Shown here one piece after another: positions 12,348 through 25,378 of a stretch of DNA of 64,000 nucleotides. Location: positions 46,205,947 to 46,269,946 of the forward strand of contig NC_023756.2 in NCBI RefSeq assembly GCF_000499845.2, read 5' to 3'. Each line of letters starts with the position of its first letter. Positions within the stretch are counted from its first letter, which is position 1. The stretch comes from Phaseolus vulgaris (lineage: Eukaryota > Streptophyta > Magnoliopsida > Fabales > Fabaceae). The notes beneath the pieces were generated by a model. The model had not been told where the DNA came from. It made no database searches and worked only from the letters and a program-made list of their open reading frames with translations. Both the position numbers and the translations under genes were made by a program.

Positions 12348-15300
12348 TTTGGGCAAACTCAACCTGAAAATAACAGTACTAATAATAAGAAAAAGAGAAA
12401 AAGGGTTTTACTTTATGAAATTCAGATAAAAGGGTAACCTAAAGTACAATTACAATGTCAAGGGTCTTCTTCAATTGAAATTGGAACAAAGAGTGTTTGC
12501 GACAAAATACTTGAGAATGAAAGAGAAAGAGTACTGAATTTGATTCGCAGTTGTATCCGCTGAACCCCAGATTGTCTGCAGTCGAGGATTTAACAAGTCA
12601 CCAGTGAGCTAATCGTAACCGTTAGATAAAAGTCCTCGGATCATAATGTATCTCGTAAATCAAACTTCAAATATGCATCCGAAATTAGAACCGTTGATCT
12701 TCATCCAACGGTGTAAGTTCACAATTGCAGTAATAAGATGTAGTGAACTCAGTTTCATGTTGGGCTTTTTCATTTCTGTTCGAGGATTCCAATAGTCCAG
12801 GTTCGAGTAGTTACTTTTTTATTATAGATAGAAATAAGTTTTAAAAAAAAACGAATATTTAAAAATAAATTGATGCACACAAATAATAATATAATTTAAT
12901 ATAATATATTATACATGTTTTGTAAACTTATTAAATATGTGTTTTATTTTTTTTTAAATATTCTAGATTAAATTTTAAACAATGTCTTGTTTCCTTTGTT
13001 ATTTTAGTTTAACTAATATATTGTTGGTAAAGAGTCAAATTTCCTTAATGAAAAAAAAATCACTAAATAAAAGACAAACTGTATCTATTTTTAGAACTGG
13101 AATTTACATATGTCCACCATTAGATTCACATGTTAAAGATTCTTCAGAATTTTATAATATAATTTAGTTTAGATAATTTAGATTTTATGAAAAAAAATAT
13201 TCATATAAATTATTGGAAGAAAATATACAAGTCGATGTGTTTGAACACTACAATAGAAAAAAAATAAATTAATATTTAACTAAAACAATTTTTAAAATAA
13301 TATTTAACTTTAATTATTTGTATTTTAGTTATTTGCTATTTTATATTATAAATTAATTAATCTCTAACTAAATTAATGACTATTTTTATTATTTTATAAA
13401 TTAATAAATTAGTTTTAAAAATCAATGTGAATGTGGAAATATTTTATTGTCCTAATAATGTATTTAACATTATTTTTAAAATATTTTAAATTTATTTTTT
13501 AAATAATATGTATATATATATATATATTGGTGTCATAAAATATATGCATCTAAAAACTTATAAAATAAATTATACGTGGAATTGAAAAAAAAATTATAAA
13601 CAGGATATATATTGAAGATATTTATTTTTTTACAAAATAAAAAAAAATCTTGAAATTACATTCATGCACATGAATATTAGTATATAATGTTATGAATTAT
13701 CACGATTTATTCTTAACTTTTAAAATTATAAGTAATTGATTATGTAATTAACTAGTTTATTTAAAATTTTAAACTTTTAAACTTTCATATGTATCTTATC
13801 TTTATAAGACATTATACTTATCACTTAATAAAGTCATATTAATACTAAATATAGTACATATAGAATGAGAGAGTTTTTCTTTTAAATATTTCTTTATTAA
13901 TCTTCAATATAATATAAAATTATATATCACATTTAGTTTTAAAGTATTTATTCTCTCATGTATTTCATAATACTATCATATTGTATAATATATTATCTTA
14001 TCTTATTTATGATAATTTCTTTAACTTTTTTAATTATTTTTTTAGTTTAAACAATAGTGATGAACATCGTATAAATTGAACAATACGTGAATCATCGCAA
14101 TTGAATATACTCCTAACTTAAAGCAAATGTAATTTAAGTATAAATTTTGGAAAAATAAATATTTTTTTAAACTAATATATAAATTAATTACGAAATTGGT
14201 GTTAATCTAAATCCATAAAAATTCAAGTTTAATTCATATCTATAAATATGATTAATAAATACAAAGTAAATGTACACATTTATTATCTTCGGTCACCGAA
14301 TACTAAATATTAACTTAAATAAATTTTCACAAATATCTCCACTTACCAGCCAAAAATAAAAAATAAAAAACTAAGAAATTTACACCAATAAATTTGAACA
14401 TGTAACATTTCCGAACCATAGGAACCTTATGATTTATAGGAGAACTAAAATTTATTTAACCTTTTAAAATAGAATGTTAGAGAAGCATTGACATAAAATA
14501 TAAAAGATATAATTATTTAAAAAAATGTTTAAAGTGGTGGAAGAGTAAAAAAAAGCAAGAGAATAAGTGTACATTGTACTTCATTTGTTGTTGTTTGTTG
14601 AACATATGTCTTAGTTGTGGAAAATTGTTTTGGGACATCTTTTGGTCAATTCAGTATTGAGCAGGGTCATGCATTTATTTCCACATGTGTTTCTTCCTAT
14701 TTCGTTTCTTTGTGGAATATTTTTAACCAAATAATATGAGAATCAATGAATTAAAAAAAAAAAAAAAAAACTGGATGTCAAAATGTCTATTTATAAAATA
14801 TGGATGCTATTTAATTAAAAGTATAAATAAGATCATTTTAAAATTTAAATAAATATAAATACGATTTAGTATAAAGATTAGCACAGTTTTTTCTATTTCG
14901 TTTAATCACATAACAATTTCTACAAATTAATTTACCTATAAGTTAATTTGAAGTTTTGAAGAAAAAAGTTTCAGATTTTTGAAATCGATAAATTCTAATA
15001 TTATTAATGTGTTGAAAATGATGTTAATGGGTCCACTTTGGAATCACTGAATAAGCATCCAACGTAACATCTCATCATTTTCAATTTCTTTTCAACCACT
15101 AAATTCACGCGCCACTCACTCATACCTTTTTATTTTTAATTATGTAATAAATAAAAGTTAAACAACTCTTCAAATATATTATTGTTATTTTATAAATTTT
15201 ACCATTCAAATTTTCGTACATACCTTTTATCTTAACGATTTTATAAAGTGAAGATGGCAACACGTGTAATAAAGCGATATTTTTATCCAAAAGTTGTAAA

Positions 15301-16100
15301 AATATGTTAATTTTTAATTTCACTCTTACATTAAAATAAAATGAAAAAAAAATAAATTATAACTTGTTCTTGGAATGGTTTACGAAGTTATTAAACATTA
15401 ATACGTATTTTGATTTGATATTGATTAATTTATTTATAAAGATATATTAATCTCTTATATCGATAAATGTAACTAAACATAAATACCATAATTAATCTAG
15501 TATTAATTATAATTTTTCTGTAATATCCATTTAACATAAAACATATGCAATACACAACCAACAAAATTTCCATGCCTAATATTAAGAAATTTTAGCATAA
15601 TTGTATAATAAGGAAATATCTTGAAGTACGTTTCTGTAATTTTCTTTTCATTTTCATGTTCTTAGTCAAAGTTAGGCAGATGCAATAAATTGGTGAAGCA
15701 ATAATTCATACAGTAGGGTGATATTAACAATTTTTCTTATTTCCAGAGAAATATTTACAGTATTTGCAACAATTGATACAATAGGGTGATGGTTTAAAGT
15801 AATTAAACTTATTTACTAGAAACATGTGAATTTAATTTTTTACAGTGAATTTTTTTTGATTTTAAAATTAATTAAATTTATAATATTTTAAAGTAATTAA
15901 TAAAATTTTTATTCAAATAATAAATTTGTTCAAATGAAATGAATTAAGATATTAGCGAGTTTAAATTTAACTTATTAGTTTAATTTTATTAACTTCCAAA
16001 TAAAACTTTGTAAAATAAATTATTTTCATTCCATTTTGTGTGTTAGTTTAAACATGTATTAACAATAAAGTAACAAATAAAAATATGTACTCATACATTT
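12348..16100. other. Intergenic: eIF2B beta leader, then AT-rich DNA
   Basis: About 12348-12760 is the leader and promoter side of the minus-strand eIF2B beta gene and is less AT-rich. The remainder is very AT-rich, with a (TA)n run near 13509-13526 and long A/T homopolymers. I found no gene, RNA gene or transposon domain in it. Confidence 0.55.
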
Positions 16101-16104
16101 CTCT

Positions 16105-16440
16105 TAAATGACACGTATTGGATACATTTATTGAATTTCTGATAATTCTAGCACGAGTTTAACACAATTTTAAGTAAGATAAATACATTAATTTTCTAAA
16201 AACTCAAACTTATTCTACAAATTTTTATTATAATTATAAAATTAAGGAAAAAATTATTTTGAACCAGTCATAAAAAACATATTTTGTTCCAAACAAAAAT
16301 TAAAACATATTTAGTGCACATAAATCTTTATTATCAATTTATATAATTCATAATTATATAATATATAATTTTTTGTCTCATGTCCTACATTTTAGAGATT
16401 ATATGTATCTCCTGGCAATATCAGTGTCGGTGCTACATAA
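16105..16440. repeat. Dispersed repeat family R1, copy A
   Basis: This stretch aligns by eye with 32870-33325. Shared segments in the same order include ACACGTATT, GATAAATACATTAATTTTC, AAAACTCAAACTTATT, CATAAATCTTTATTATC and TATATAATTTATAATTATA-like runs, closing with CAGTGTCGGTGCTACATA here and CGGTGTCCGTGTTATACA there. It has no coding capacity, which suggests a small non-autonomous transposable element. Termini are approximate. Confidence 0.6.
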
Positions 16441-16549
16441 ATTATTATATGAAAATATTTAATAATTATATATTGTATTATTTAATTATAGTCAATAATT
16501 AAAAATTAAAGTAAAAGCATTAATAATTGATCGATACTAAAATTGCACG

Positions 16550-16740
16550 CGTTGGGGTGCGAGTGGGAGTGAGTGGGAGAGTCGTTGTCTACTCCTCATA
16601 GGGATGACAAAGAATGGCATATTTTAACATACACGCAATCCCATGACGTCATCTTCTTGATTTTTGTGACATCATCACTCACGTTCTCACGCATCATCTT
16701 CCTGTTACTCTCCAATTTGCCCCTCTAATTCCCACGAATA
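16550..16740. promoter_or_regulatory. GC-richer patch with TGACGTCA (as-1/CRE-like) site
   Basis: This short island is clearly less AT-rich than its surroundings. It contains the palindrome TGACGTCA at 16644-16651, the core bound by TGA/bZIP factors, followed by GTGACATCATCACTCACG near 16667. It lies about 1.65 kb upstream of the NIMIN-like gene, a family whose NPR1 partners act through TGA factors. The link to that gene is inference; the patch could equally be the promoter of an unrecognised transcript. Confidence 0.4.
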
Positions 16741-18308
16741 TCTAACTTTTGTTTGTTGTTATTATACTATTACTTTTCCAATAAATTTTAATATAATCAA
16801 TTACACATGGAGTTAATATAAAAAATAATCCAAATAGATGCTAATTATTCACGCTTGAAAGAAAAAAACCATTTAATGAAGTAGAAAAAACTTGAGAATT
16901 ATTTTTATAAAAATTATTTTATTAAACATTTCAAATACCAACAATCAAATATCAAAATTTATATATTAACAAAAATAGCACATACATAATCTATACCTAT
17001 TAACACAAAATTTTAAAAAATATTAAATAAAAACTTATTATATAATATCAATTAAATTTTATTTTATGTTTGAAATATTTTTTCACTAAAAATGTATTGG
17101 GGGCAACAACCAATCCAAGTACGCTTTTGATAGATATAGTTGCCTTATAAAAAGTAGAACCAACTTCAAACCTTTCTTGGTAGAAGTATCTATTAGGTTA
17201 AATGAGCCTAACATGTGTTTTTTAAAATTTACAATTAATAAATAAAAAATAATTTTGAATATAAAATTAGTTAGATAGTATTTTATAAATGATTAGGTAA
17301 CACTAAATACATTAAAGTTCATATATAGGAGAATGTTTAAATTTAATATTTTCAATAAACAAACCATAGCATATTTACTAACAGATGAAAAATATAATGA
17401 TTTTATATAACAGCATTATGAAATAAGAACATATTGAGCACACCACAGAGAAGTAAAAGCTAGTTACGGCAATAAATCAAATTTAAAAGCAACACATTTT
17501 TTCCATGCATACCAAAACACATGGTACAATTGGTCAACATTCCTCCCACGACATAAATATAACAATATAATATATATTTTATTTAATACTTGTTTTAATC
17601 TAAACAACAATATATAATAAGATATCACATCATGTTTTGATTTTTATCAATCAAAGTTATTTTCATTTCATAGATAATGCTTTCTCTTTTATCAACACTT
17701 CAATAAGGAATTTTTTTTATATGAATCGTAATCTGTGATAAATATCGTAATTTGTGAGATTTTATATGTGAGATTTTATAAAGTAAACTTTAAATATAAT
17801 TTAATTCATAAAATTGTTCATAAGATAAAATTTACACGTACTTATATATAATTAAATATTATCAAAATATTATAATTTAATTGATGTAAAATTTTCGAGA
17901 AACATTTAAAAATATTTAAAACCGACAATATAATATCTCGAATTTATAATTTACCATAATAATATTATGGCAACGAACTTTAGATCAATGAATAAATTAC
18001 TTTCAAAACAATTAGATTAAGAATGATTATTTTAAAATAATCTGATGCTGTGAGTGATCTCATAATATCTGACCGAGAAAAAAGAAAATTCACCGAAAAG
18101 TGAAAGCATATTTAAATGACTGGTGGTGGACTGTGCACATTTATTTATATAATATATGTTGATTGGAAGAACAGGAAAAGTGATTGTCTTATTTAAAAAC
18201 AGGAACATTAATAGAATTCAATATCTTCACATGGAGGAAACAAATTCTATATAAGTTCTTGCTCATTTTGATTTGGCCTTGTGGATCTGAGTCTTCATCA
18301 TCATCGCC
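16741..18308. other. Promoter-side DNA of the NIMIN-like gene
   Basis: AT-rich DNA without coding features. TATA-like sequence (TTTATTTATATAATATA) lies near 18140-18156, about 160 bases before the ATG, and is a plausible core promoter. Nothing else was recognised. Confidence 0.45.
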
Positions 18309-18701
18309 ATGGAAATGGAGAAGAGGAAGAACAAGAGGGTCACCAGGGTGGAAGAAGAGGGGGAGAGAGTGAAGAAGAAGAGGTTAAAGGGTGAAGAAGA
18401 AGAACATGGTGGTGGCGGTGATGGGCTTCCTACGGAGGAGGAGGTGGAGGAGTTTTTCGCCATATTAGGGAGGATGAGGGTGGCCGTTAAGTACTTTGAC
18501 CACAAAGGGAGGGGCGGCGCGAAGTGGCGGGAGGCGCTCGAGACGGTGGAGCTTGCGGTGGACCACGGCGGAGAAGCCGACGGCGCCCAAGAGGGTGATG
18601 ACGGCAACCCAAAGAAAAAGGGTGGGGAGGTGACTAATGTAACTGAGGGTTTTGACTTGAACGCCGCGGCGCCGGAATCCGCCGAGGGCGGCGGAGCGTA
18701 G
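18309..18701 (+). CDS. NIMIN/NRR-like NPR1-interacting repressor protein
   Basis: Single-exon gene of 130 residues, strongly GC-rich against its AT-rich flanks. Residues about 5-40 are Lys/Arg/Glu-rich (KRKNKRV, KKKRLKGEEEE) and could carry a nuclear signal. Residues about 43-65, with EEEVEEFFAILGRMRVAVKYF, match the NPR1-binding core with paired Phe of the NIMIN/NRR family. Near the C-terminus FDLNAAAPE is an EAR-type LxL repression motif. Family members are small nuclear proteins induced by salicylic acid that bind NPR1 and damp defence-gene activation. The start is the first ATG (MEMEKRKNKR); an in-frame ATG two codons later is possible. Its 3' flank from about 18836 recurs at 46.7 kb without the coding part. 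Family call from motifs is fairly sure; the exact orthologue is not. Confidence 0.85.
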   Translation: MEMEKRKNKRVTRVEEEGERVKKKRLKGEEEEHGGGGDGLPTEEEVEEFFAILGRMRVAVKYFDHKGRGGAKWREALETVELAVDHGGEADGAQEGDDGNPKKKGGEVTNVTEGFDLNAAAPESAEGGGA

Positions 18702-18896
18702 ATTTGTGTTGGCGTGTGGGTCGCACGCGCCGCCGATGTAACTGCCATGACGTTGGAGGTTTGTGTTTCTCAAACGTATGCGTTGCCTTGTTTTCTCCGA
18801 ACAAGAAAAAGGAAAAATGAATCTGCGCTTCTTTTCTCTTTGTTTATCTTTTCGGAATTAATTAGGTTTTAATTGTAATTGTAATAATAATTTGGA

Positions 18897-21800
18897 ACAT
18901 TTTTTTTAATCTTTTTTCTTCCTTACCTTCCTTAATCTCAAATGAAACACAAATTTGTTTTTGTTTTGTTACCTGTTGTCCTTTTTTTTTTCTGGTGATG
19001 AGGTAATGACACATATTTTTATTGAAGGATCCTAATTTCTCTTACAATGAATTTCTTTATTTAATAAGAAAAAAATATTAAAAGTTTTTTTTCCGTATAT
19101 TTATCAGGGACATTGAAGCATTCACTAGTACAAATTTGCATCTTTTTAAAATTGTTGATTATATTAATGGTGCCATGAATGAAATTCACTTGGTTCGATA
19201 TCATGAGAGATGAAATGTAAATCTAAATAATAGTCTAAAGTTAGTGATTTATTACTCAAGGAGACTAGCTGAATTGATTTAACTGAATCTATATATTGTA
19301 AATTATTTGGCATGTTTTTAGTTTCTATAATAACAATAACATCATAAAATATCGATTAATGAGATCGAGATTTCACGAAATTAGGTTATTTTATTTATAA
19401 TATATAGATGAGTGAAAATTTTATGTTATAAATTGGTTTTATGAAGTTGAATTAAATTTAAAGTTACTTTTTTAATTATTTTCATATCATAATAAACATC
19501 TCACTTTATAACTTTAACGATAAAAATAATTATATAAATATGAATGAAAATCGATTTTATAACTTAACGATAAAAATGATTACATAAATATGAATGAAAA
19601 TATGATTTTTTTGAAGGTTAACTGTCTAGAATAATTATGTAAGAAAAGATGGGTTTTTGTCTGCCATTGATTGCATCACATTGCCAACTTTTGCAATTTG
19701 GGTTTGACAAGATTGGTGGTGGGTTGCTTAGCATATAAATGACCATAAAAATAAGTCAATATGATTAGGACTAATCAAAATTTCAATTCAATGCTTTGAT
19801 CAAAACGAATATCAAAGTTCGTTTATGTTATGATTGAATTTAATTATGACTTTGAACAAAAATAAAAGTTTGTAATACAAGGTATTGGTTTGAATGATGA
19901 ATTTGAAAGAGAATTTATTCACAATTCAACAAATCAAAGTGGAGTTTCAAAAGAAACATAATTGGAAAAAAAAGTCTAAAGTGAAGAAGTGTAGTGGAAT
20001 GTAACTAGTAAAACTCTAGGAATGTAAAACGATCAAAAGTAAATGCTTAAAGTAAAAGAAAGGATTCAAATCGATAAAAGAAAGATTGTAAACGTTTGAT
20101 GCTGTAAGCATATGCTTTTTGAAAAGCAATTCCAAATTGGAAAAGATTTATTTGACATCATAAAGTTTCACACCAAATTATAATATTTAAAATTAAAAAT
20201 GATTAAAATATTATTTTATTAGTTTGTGAAGTGTATGTTTTTTTACTAGTATTAACGAATCACCACCCTTTTAAATTAAAAAATAGAAAAATCATTTAAA
20301 AGTTTCCATCATTTTAAATAAAATAAAATAAAATAAAATTCACTAAAAAAAATAAAAAAAAACTGAGAAAAGAAAGGTAGTATTATGTATTACAACTATT
20401 TTGTTGTTCTGCTAGATGAACGAAATAAATTCCACAGTTGATGATGATTAAGGGAAAAAAAAGTTTATGATCAATTCAAGATATTATTCATTTTCATTTT
20501 GAAGTTTTTAAACTTCATTAGAACTTTATATTAAAAAACATATCGATAAATTAAAGAAAGAATATTTAAAATAACTTATAAATAATTAATTTTTTTATAA
20601 AAATATACAAAACCAAAGTCTAAAACCATGATGATCCAATGGGTAGTGGTGTCTACGCGTGGAGGGGGGTAGAAAAAGAAAAAAAATGACAGAAGGTTTG
20701 AAAAGTATCTTCCCTTTCCATTATAACTTCTGTTTTCTATTTTTCTTAAAATAAAAGTTCAGGTCAATTATTTTTAAATTTGAATTTTATTGATGATCAA
20801 TAAGACCAAGTGTATTTTCAAAATAAAAAATCGAATTCAAAACCATGTAAACCAATAACTTGTTAATTATAAAATTTTACAATCATTTCAAAGAACGTTG
20901 ATTTAATTCGATAAAGGAATACATTTTATGAAAATAATATAAATTTAAATATTAAAGTTATGAATTTTATGATGTCCTCCTGCAAAACATTGTAGCTTTA
21001 TAAAATATTAGTAAACTATATAATATTATTACACTGTATTAAAGTCTTCAAAGTATATAATTAAATAAATACTTCTAAAATGAAAGTCTATTTACTTTAA
21101 ATCATACCAATAAACACACATAAAAACATGCAAATATACTAATAAAATTTATCTTAATGCAAATAACAAGATTAGATATATAAATATAAATTAACTTATT
21201 TAGTTGAATGAAACATCATTTGGAAGACTATAAAATACAATAAACAAATCTTACTAGAAACTAATATTTGACACACATTAGAATAAGGTTAAGGTTTTTA
21301 ATGTTAGAGTGACACAAAACATCTACTCTCAAACTATATGTATATTTACTATGAAGTTTGATGTAAGTTTCATTTAAATTCTCACAACATAAAATTTTGT
21401 CTATGTGATTAAATAACAATGAAGTCATGATACTTCATGTTTATCACCATCATCCAAGGTATGATACCACCCTGAGTATCCCTACACCGCCCTTAAAGAT
21501 GTACCAACTCAGGAAGTGTCACCATATCTAGAGTCAAACTTTATATACATATATACCACTTTATATACATACATACACAAAACACAAACAAACAAACACG
21601 AAGGACCAACAAAAAAGGGTATACATCATACAAACATTATATCATTCATCTCGACATCAATTATATATTTATCCAAAGCATATAAAATCAATCTCACATT
21701 TTATACATCATACATACCATGTATAAAGACATATAACATATATAAAATATTCAATCATGACATAACATCATCACCATCATAGTAAATTGTCACTTGAGCG

Positions 21801-23996
21801 AAATGCAACAAAAATGCAACACCCTCTCAGGGCTCTTCTCGCTTGAGGGACCACCTCATCGCTCAAGCGTTAGTCACTTAAGTAACATCCACTATTAAGT
21901 TTTAGAGAATCCTTCCACTACTTTTGGTAGCTTGAGCACCCAAGAGCTTGAGTGCTCAACCTAGCATTGGAGCACCCAATGATCGTGCTAAGCACTAATA
22001 TGTCCATGACACGTATGCACCACCTCAGCCACGGTTAAGTATCCACCACAATCCTCAAGCCAAAAAGCTTAAGTTCCTTCTCCAACACTTGAGTGATTGA
22101 TAGTTGTCATTTTGATGTCAAATTAAAATGGTTCCAGCGTAGACTTGTCTAACGCTAAAGAGATGATAGTATACAAGTGATTAGATGACCTCAAGTTGTC
22201 TCTCAACGAATTCAATAATAAAATCAGTAAATCAATGTTTAGAATCTATCTGCAAGCAATAAAATTTAGCAATAACAATATAAAGATAAAAAGAGGATTG
22301 AGATAGTTGTGCAAAAAATATAAAACAAATTAAAATAGCAATTAAAATGCGGTTGATCATCAAGTTCTTCCACCATTAAAATTCTTCATAGATTCTCTAA
22401 AGATTAATCATTTCTCAATCCTCCAACAAAGCTAAACCAAATTGAACTTGCGTCAGTCTAATTCAACTGAAACTCACCAGTAAAACATGAGTCTACTGGT
22501 TTAATCAATACTCACTTTGTTCCATGCGTATACTCCATGGAAATGCTTATCTCATCTCTCTTGAATCATGCGCCCAAGAAATTAATTAGAACAATGCGAA
22601 CTAACTAAGAAACTAAAATTTAAGATAAGGAAGACTCTCAATGATGCATTCAAGTACAACCTCTCACAAAAATCAGTTTTCCATGAGATTAGAATATTAA
22701 AACAACTACTATAAAAAAATAAAAATTGAAACTTTTATTGAAAAAAAATCTCAAAACTCAATGGGAAATTACAAAGGAATCAACCAAAAAGGTTTAGCCT
22801 TCCATGTGGAGGCAAAACAAAAGAATTACAAGAAAAAAAGAAACTAAGAAAACCCTATGAAACTCCCTCCTTTCTCCTTGATGCTTGTGTCCTTTTATAG
22901 GCCTTTATGCTCCAGGGATCTTGGAAAAATATTGTAGTCTAGATTTTGTTAACAATTTCAAAGTTTTTGACTTTTCAGAATTCTTGTATTTTGCAGAAGA
23001 TTTGCTTCCAATTCTGTTTCTGAGATATTGTAGCTTTTATTTTCTCTTTCTTCTCCTCAAAATTTGTTTTCTGTTTTGATTAAAAAAGCAACTTTGACTT
23101 TTGCATATTTGGCCCATTCACTAAGGTAGACACTTCTTTCAGACCATTTACTCTAAAAACACAAAATTAACAAAAATAATAGTTAAAGCCCAAATAAACT
23201 CAATTATATGAATATTAATTAAAAAAATTTATTTATTTATTATTATAGTTCAATAATCCATGATTAAAGCTATTGAGTGTGAATAAATATATGCTCATCA
23301 ATGATATACTTGAGAATTGACTCAACATCTATGTCACTTGAACAATAAGCCACAACTTGAACTATATAACATGTCACTTGGACAACCAACACATTTCTTA
23401 AGTGATATAAGACAATAAGTGTAATGATTACATCACTTAGGTCTCTCTTGAGTGTCAAGTGACCGTAAAGCAACCCCAAAGGGCTCAAACAAAGGATATT
23501 CTCAAAGATTTCCAAATTGTATGTGGATTCTTACCATCCCATGTCCATCAAAGAGTTATTTTAAGACTTATATCCAACAATGTATCATCACAACAACTCT
23601 ACAACTCTTCTAACATGCATATATTTTACATAATATCAACCTCCATGCATTACATACAACTAACAACTATCATATTGTAAAAAATTGACATAATAACTCC
23701 CCTTGTCTAGATTGAAGTATGCTCTCATAACAACCAATACTTGATCATTTTTCCTAAGACTCTAATGAATCTAGAGAAGTTCTCAAAACATCATTTTATA
23801 TGAGCAAACATTTCCTCTAAATCATTCATACAAGTAAAGAAGAAGAGAAGAAAAAAAGAGAAGACAAAAAGATAAGAAAACTCATATATGATTGAGGTTA
23901 CTTACCAAGACTAACTTCTCATCAATCCAAAACAATTAGTACCTTACTAACTCCACAAAACCTCAATCTAGTAAAGAATCTATAATTAAAAACTCA
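18897..23996. repeat. Segmental duplication, copy 1
   Basis: Colinear and nearly identical with 46751-51116. Examples of shared anchors: CATTTTTTTTAATCTTTTTT at the left edge, the passage around 19745-20630 against 47128-48050, and CTCACATTTTATACAT around 21690 against 48840. Copy 1 alone contains about 455 bases at 19287-19741. No host gene lies inside; the block carries a solo LTR (22098-23300) embedded in CTCAAGCG-rich repeat sequence. Confidence 0.88.
22098..23300. mobile_element. Solo LTR with 5-bp target duplication, copy 1
   Basis: The sequence begins TGATAGTTGTCATTTTG and ends ATATGCTCATCA, so it has TG...CA ends. It is 1203 bp with no internal coding region. The 5 bases before it are GTGAT and those after are ATGAT; in the second copy (49251-50436) they are GTGAC and GTGAT, so the original target duplication is inferred as GTGAT with one later change in each copy. 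Read on the minus strand it starts TGATGAGCATATATTTATTC. No second LTR or primer site adjoins it, hence solo. Confidence 0.75.
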
Positions 23997-24002
23997 CTTA
24001 TA

Positions 24003-24510
24003 TCTGTCGAAAATGACAACTTTTACCATAGCCGTTGTTTTATATCTTTCAAAAGGGTCTAAAGTGGTGGCTTTTACCATAGCCGTTGTTTTATATCTCT
24101 CAAGAGGGTCTAAAACAACGCCTTTTTACCATAACTGACAATTTATATCTTTCAGGAGGGTTTAAAACAACGAATATTTACCATAATTGCCATTTTATAT
24201 CTTTTATGAGGGTCTAAAATGATGAATTTTACCATAACTGCCATTTTAGACTGAATATAACACGACAATTATATAGTCGTAGTTTTTGCTTGAAGAAAAT
24301 AGACTACACGTTGAAAGACAGCGGTTCAAAAACTGTTGTTTTAATGCTAAAATGACTGTTGTGATTTAGCTTTTTCTGTTGTCTTTGCTTAAAGAGAATA
24401 CACTATCTTTGCTTGAAGAGAATAAATTACATGCTAAAAGACAACATTCCAAGAACCGTTGTTTTAATTCTAAAATGACCATCGTGATTTAGCTTTTCTG
24501 GACCAGTGAT
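24003..24510. repeat. Degenerate tandem array ending in a CACTA-like terminus, copy 1
   Basis: Four to five imperfect units of about 55-60 bp, each built on the theme TTTTACCATA(A/G)C(C/T)G, TTTTATATCTTTCA and GAGGGTCTAAAA, then blocks of AAAGACA(A/G)CG and GTTGTTTTAAT. On the minus strand the right edge reads CACTGGTCCAGAAAAGC at about 24506. Arrays of short direct and inverted motifs next to a CACT-type end resemble CACTA transposon subterminal repeats. Related arrays lie downstream of other lectin units (27361, 31899, 52029). No transposase is attached. Confidence 0.55.
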
Positions 24511-25378
24511 GGTAAACTTTCTTTTTAGAGTGATGGTGATAAACATCTATCGATTTGAAATTGAAAGAGTTAGAAAGTAAGAAAAAAAACATGATAAAAA
24601 TATTAAATAATATCATAGAAATAAAAATGGAAGAGAAATGTAAATAAATTTAAATAAAAATTAGATGTGAGAGTAAGTTAGTTTATATTGATTTGTTTAG
24701 CGATTTAATAATTGAAAAAGTCAAATAAAAAAGAGTAAATTATAGTAATATTTGCTAATAATGTAATTAGACCCATGTTTGTTTTTTTTCTATGCTATAC
24801 TTTAACTTATAATAATCCTTTCCATTATTATAAACTTTTTTAAAATTACATAACTTTTTTAAAATTATGCACTAATAATAGGCATGGTCATAATATTTTG
24901 TTAATATTTATCTTAATATATAGATACACACACATAAACATTATTCTAATTGCAATTGTATCCTTATTTAATTGTATAATTTAAGTATTATATAATATTA
25001 TGTTAACATGTGAGATTGAATCTGTTTTATATGTTGTTACGTGTGGATTATTAGGATGATAAAAAAATATAAAAAGAGTAAACTGCATGATGTTATTATT
25101 TTGGAAAACTTTTCTTTTAACACTCGAAACAAAAAACAAACACTTAACAGCTCTTTTTAATAATATAATAATATTTTAAATAAAAAATAAAATAAAAATA
25201 TAAAAATATTAATTTATTAGAATGTTAGGTGTATGTATTTAGTATAGATTCTTTTAATAATATAATAATATTTTAAATTAAAAAATAAAGTAAAAATGGT
25301 TAAAATATGAACATTATTAGCAGCAAAGAACAGTGAATATAAGTGTTTTACTGTGACAGTGAAGGTGGAGTTTGGAGT

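Noticed and set aside
18263..18748. 161- and 102-codon minus-strand frames opposite the NIMIN-like gene
   Set aside because: Low-complexity Ser/Pro text arising from the complement of Glu/Lys/Gly-rich codons; the plus strand has the recognisable family motifs.
21516..21782. Repeated open frame MSPYLESNFIYIYTTLYTY (also 48669-48935) as a conserved small gene
   Set aside because: Its conservation is that of the whole duplicated block including non-coding DNA; the text is AT-rich low complexity, and changes between the copies do not favour silent positions.
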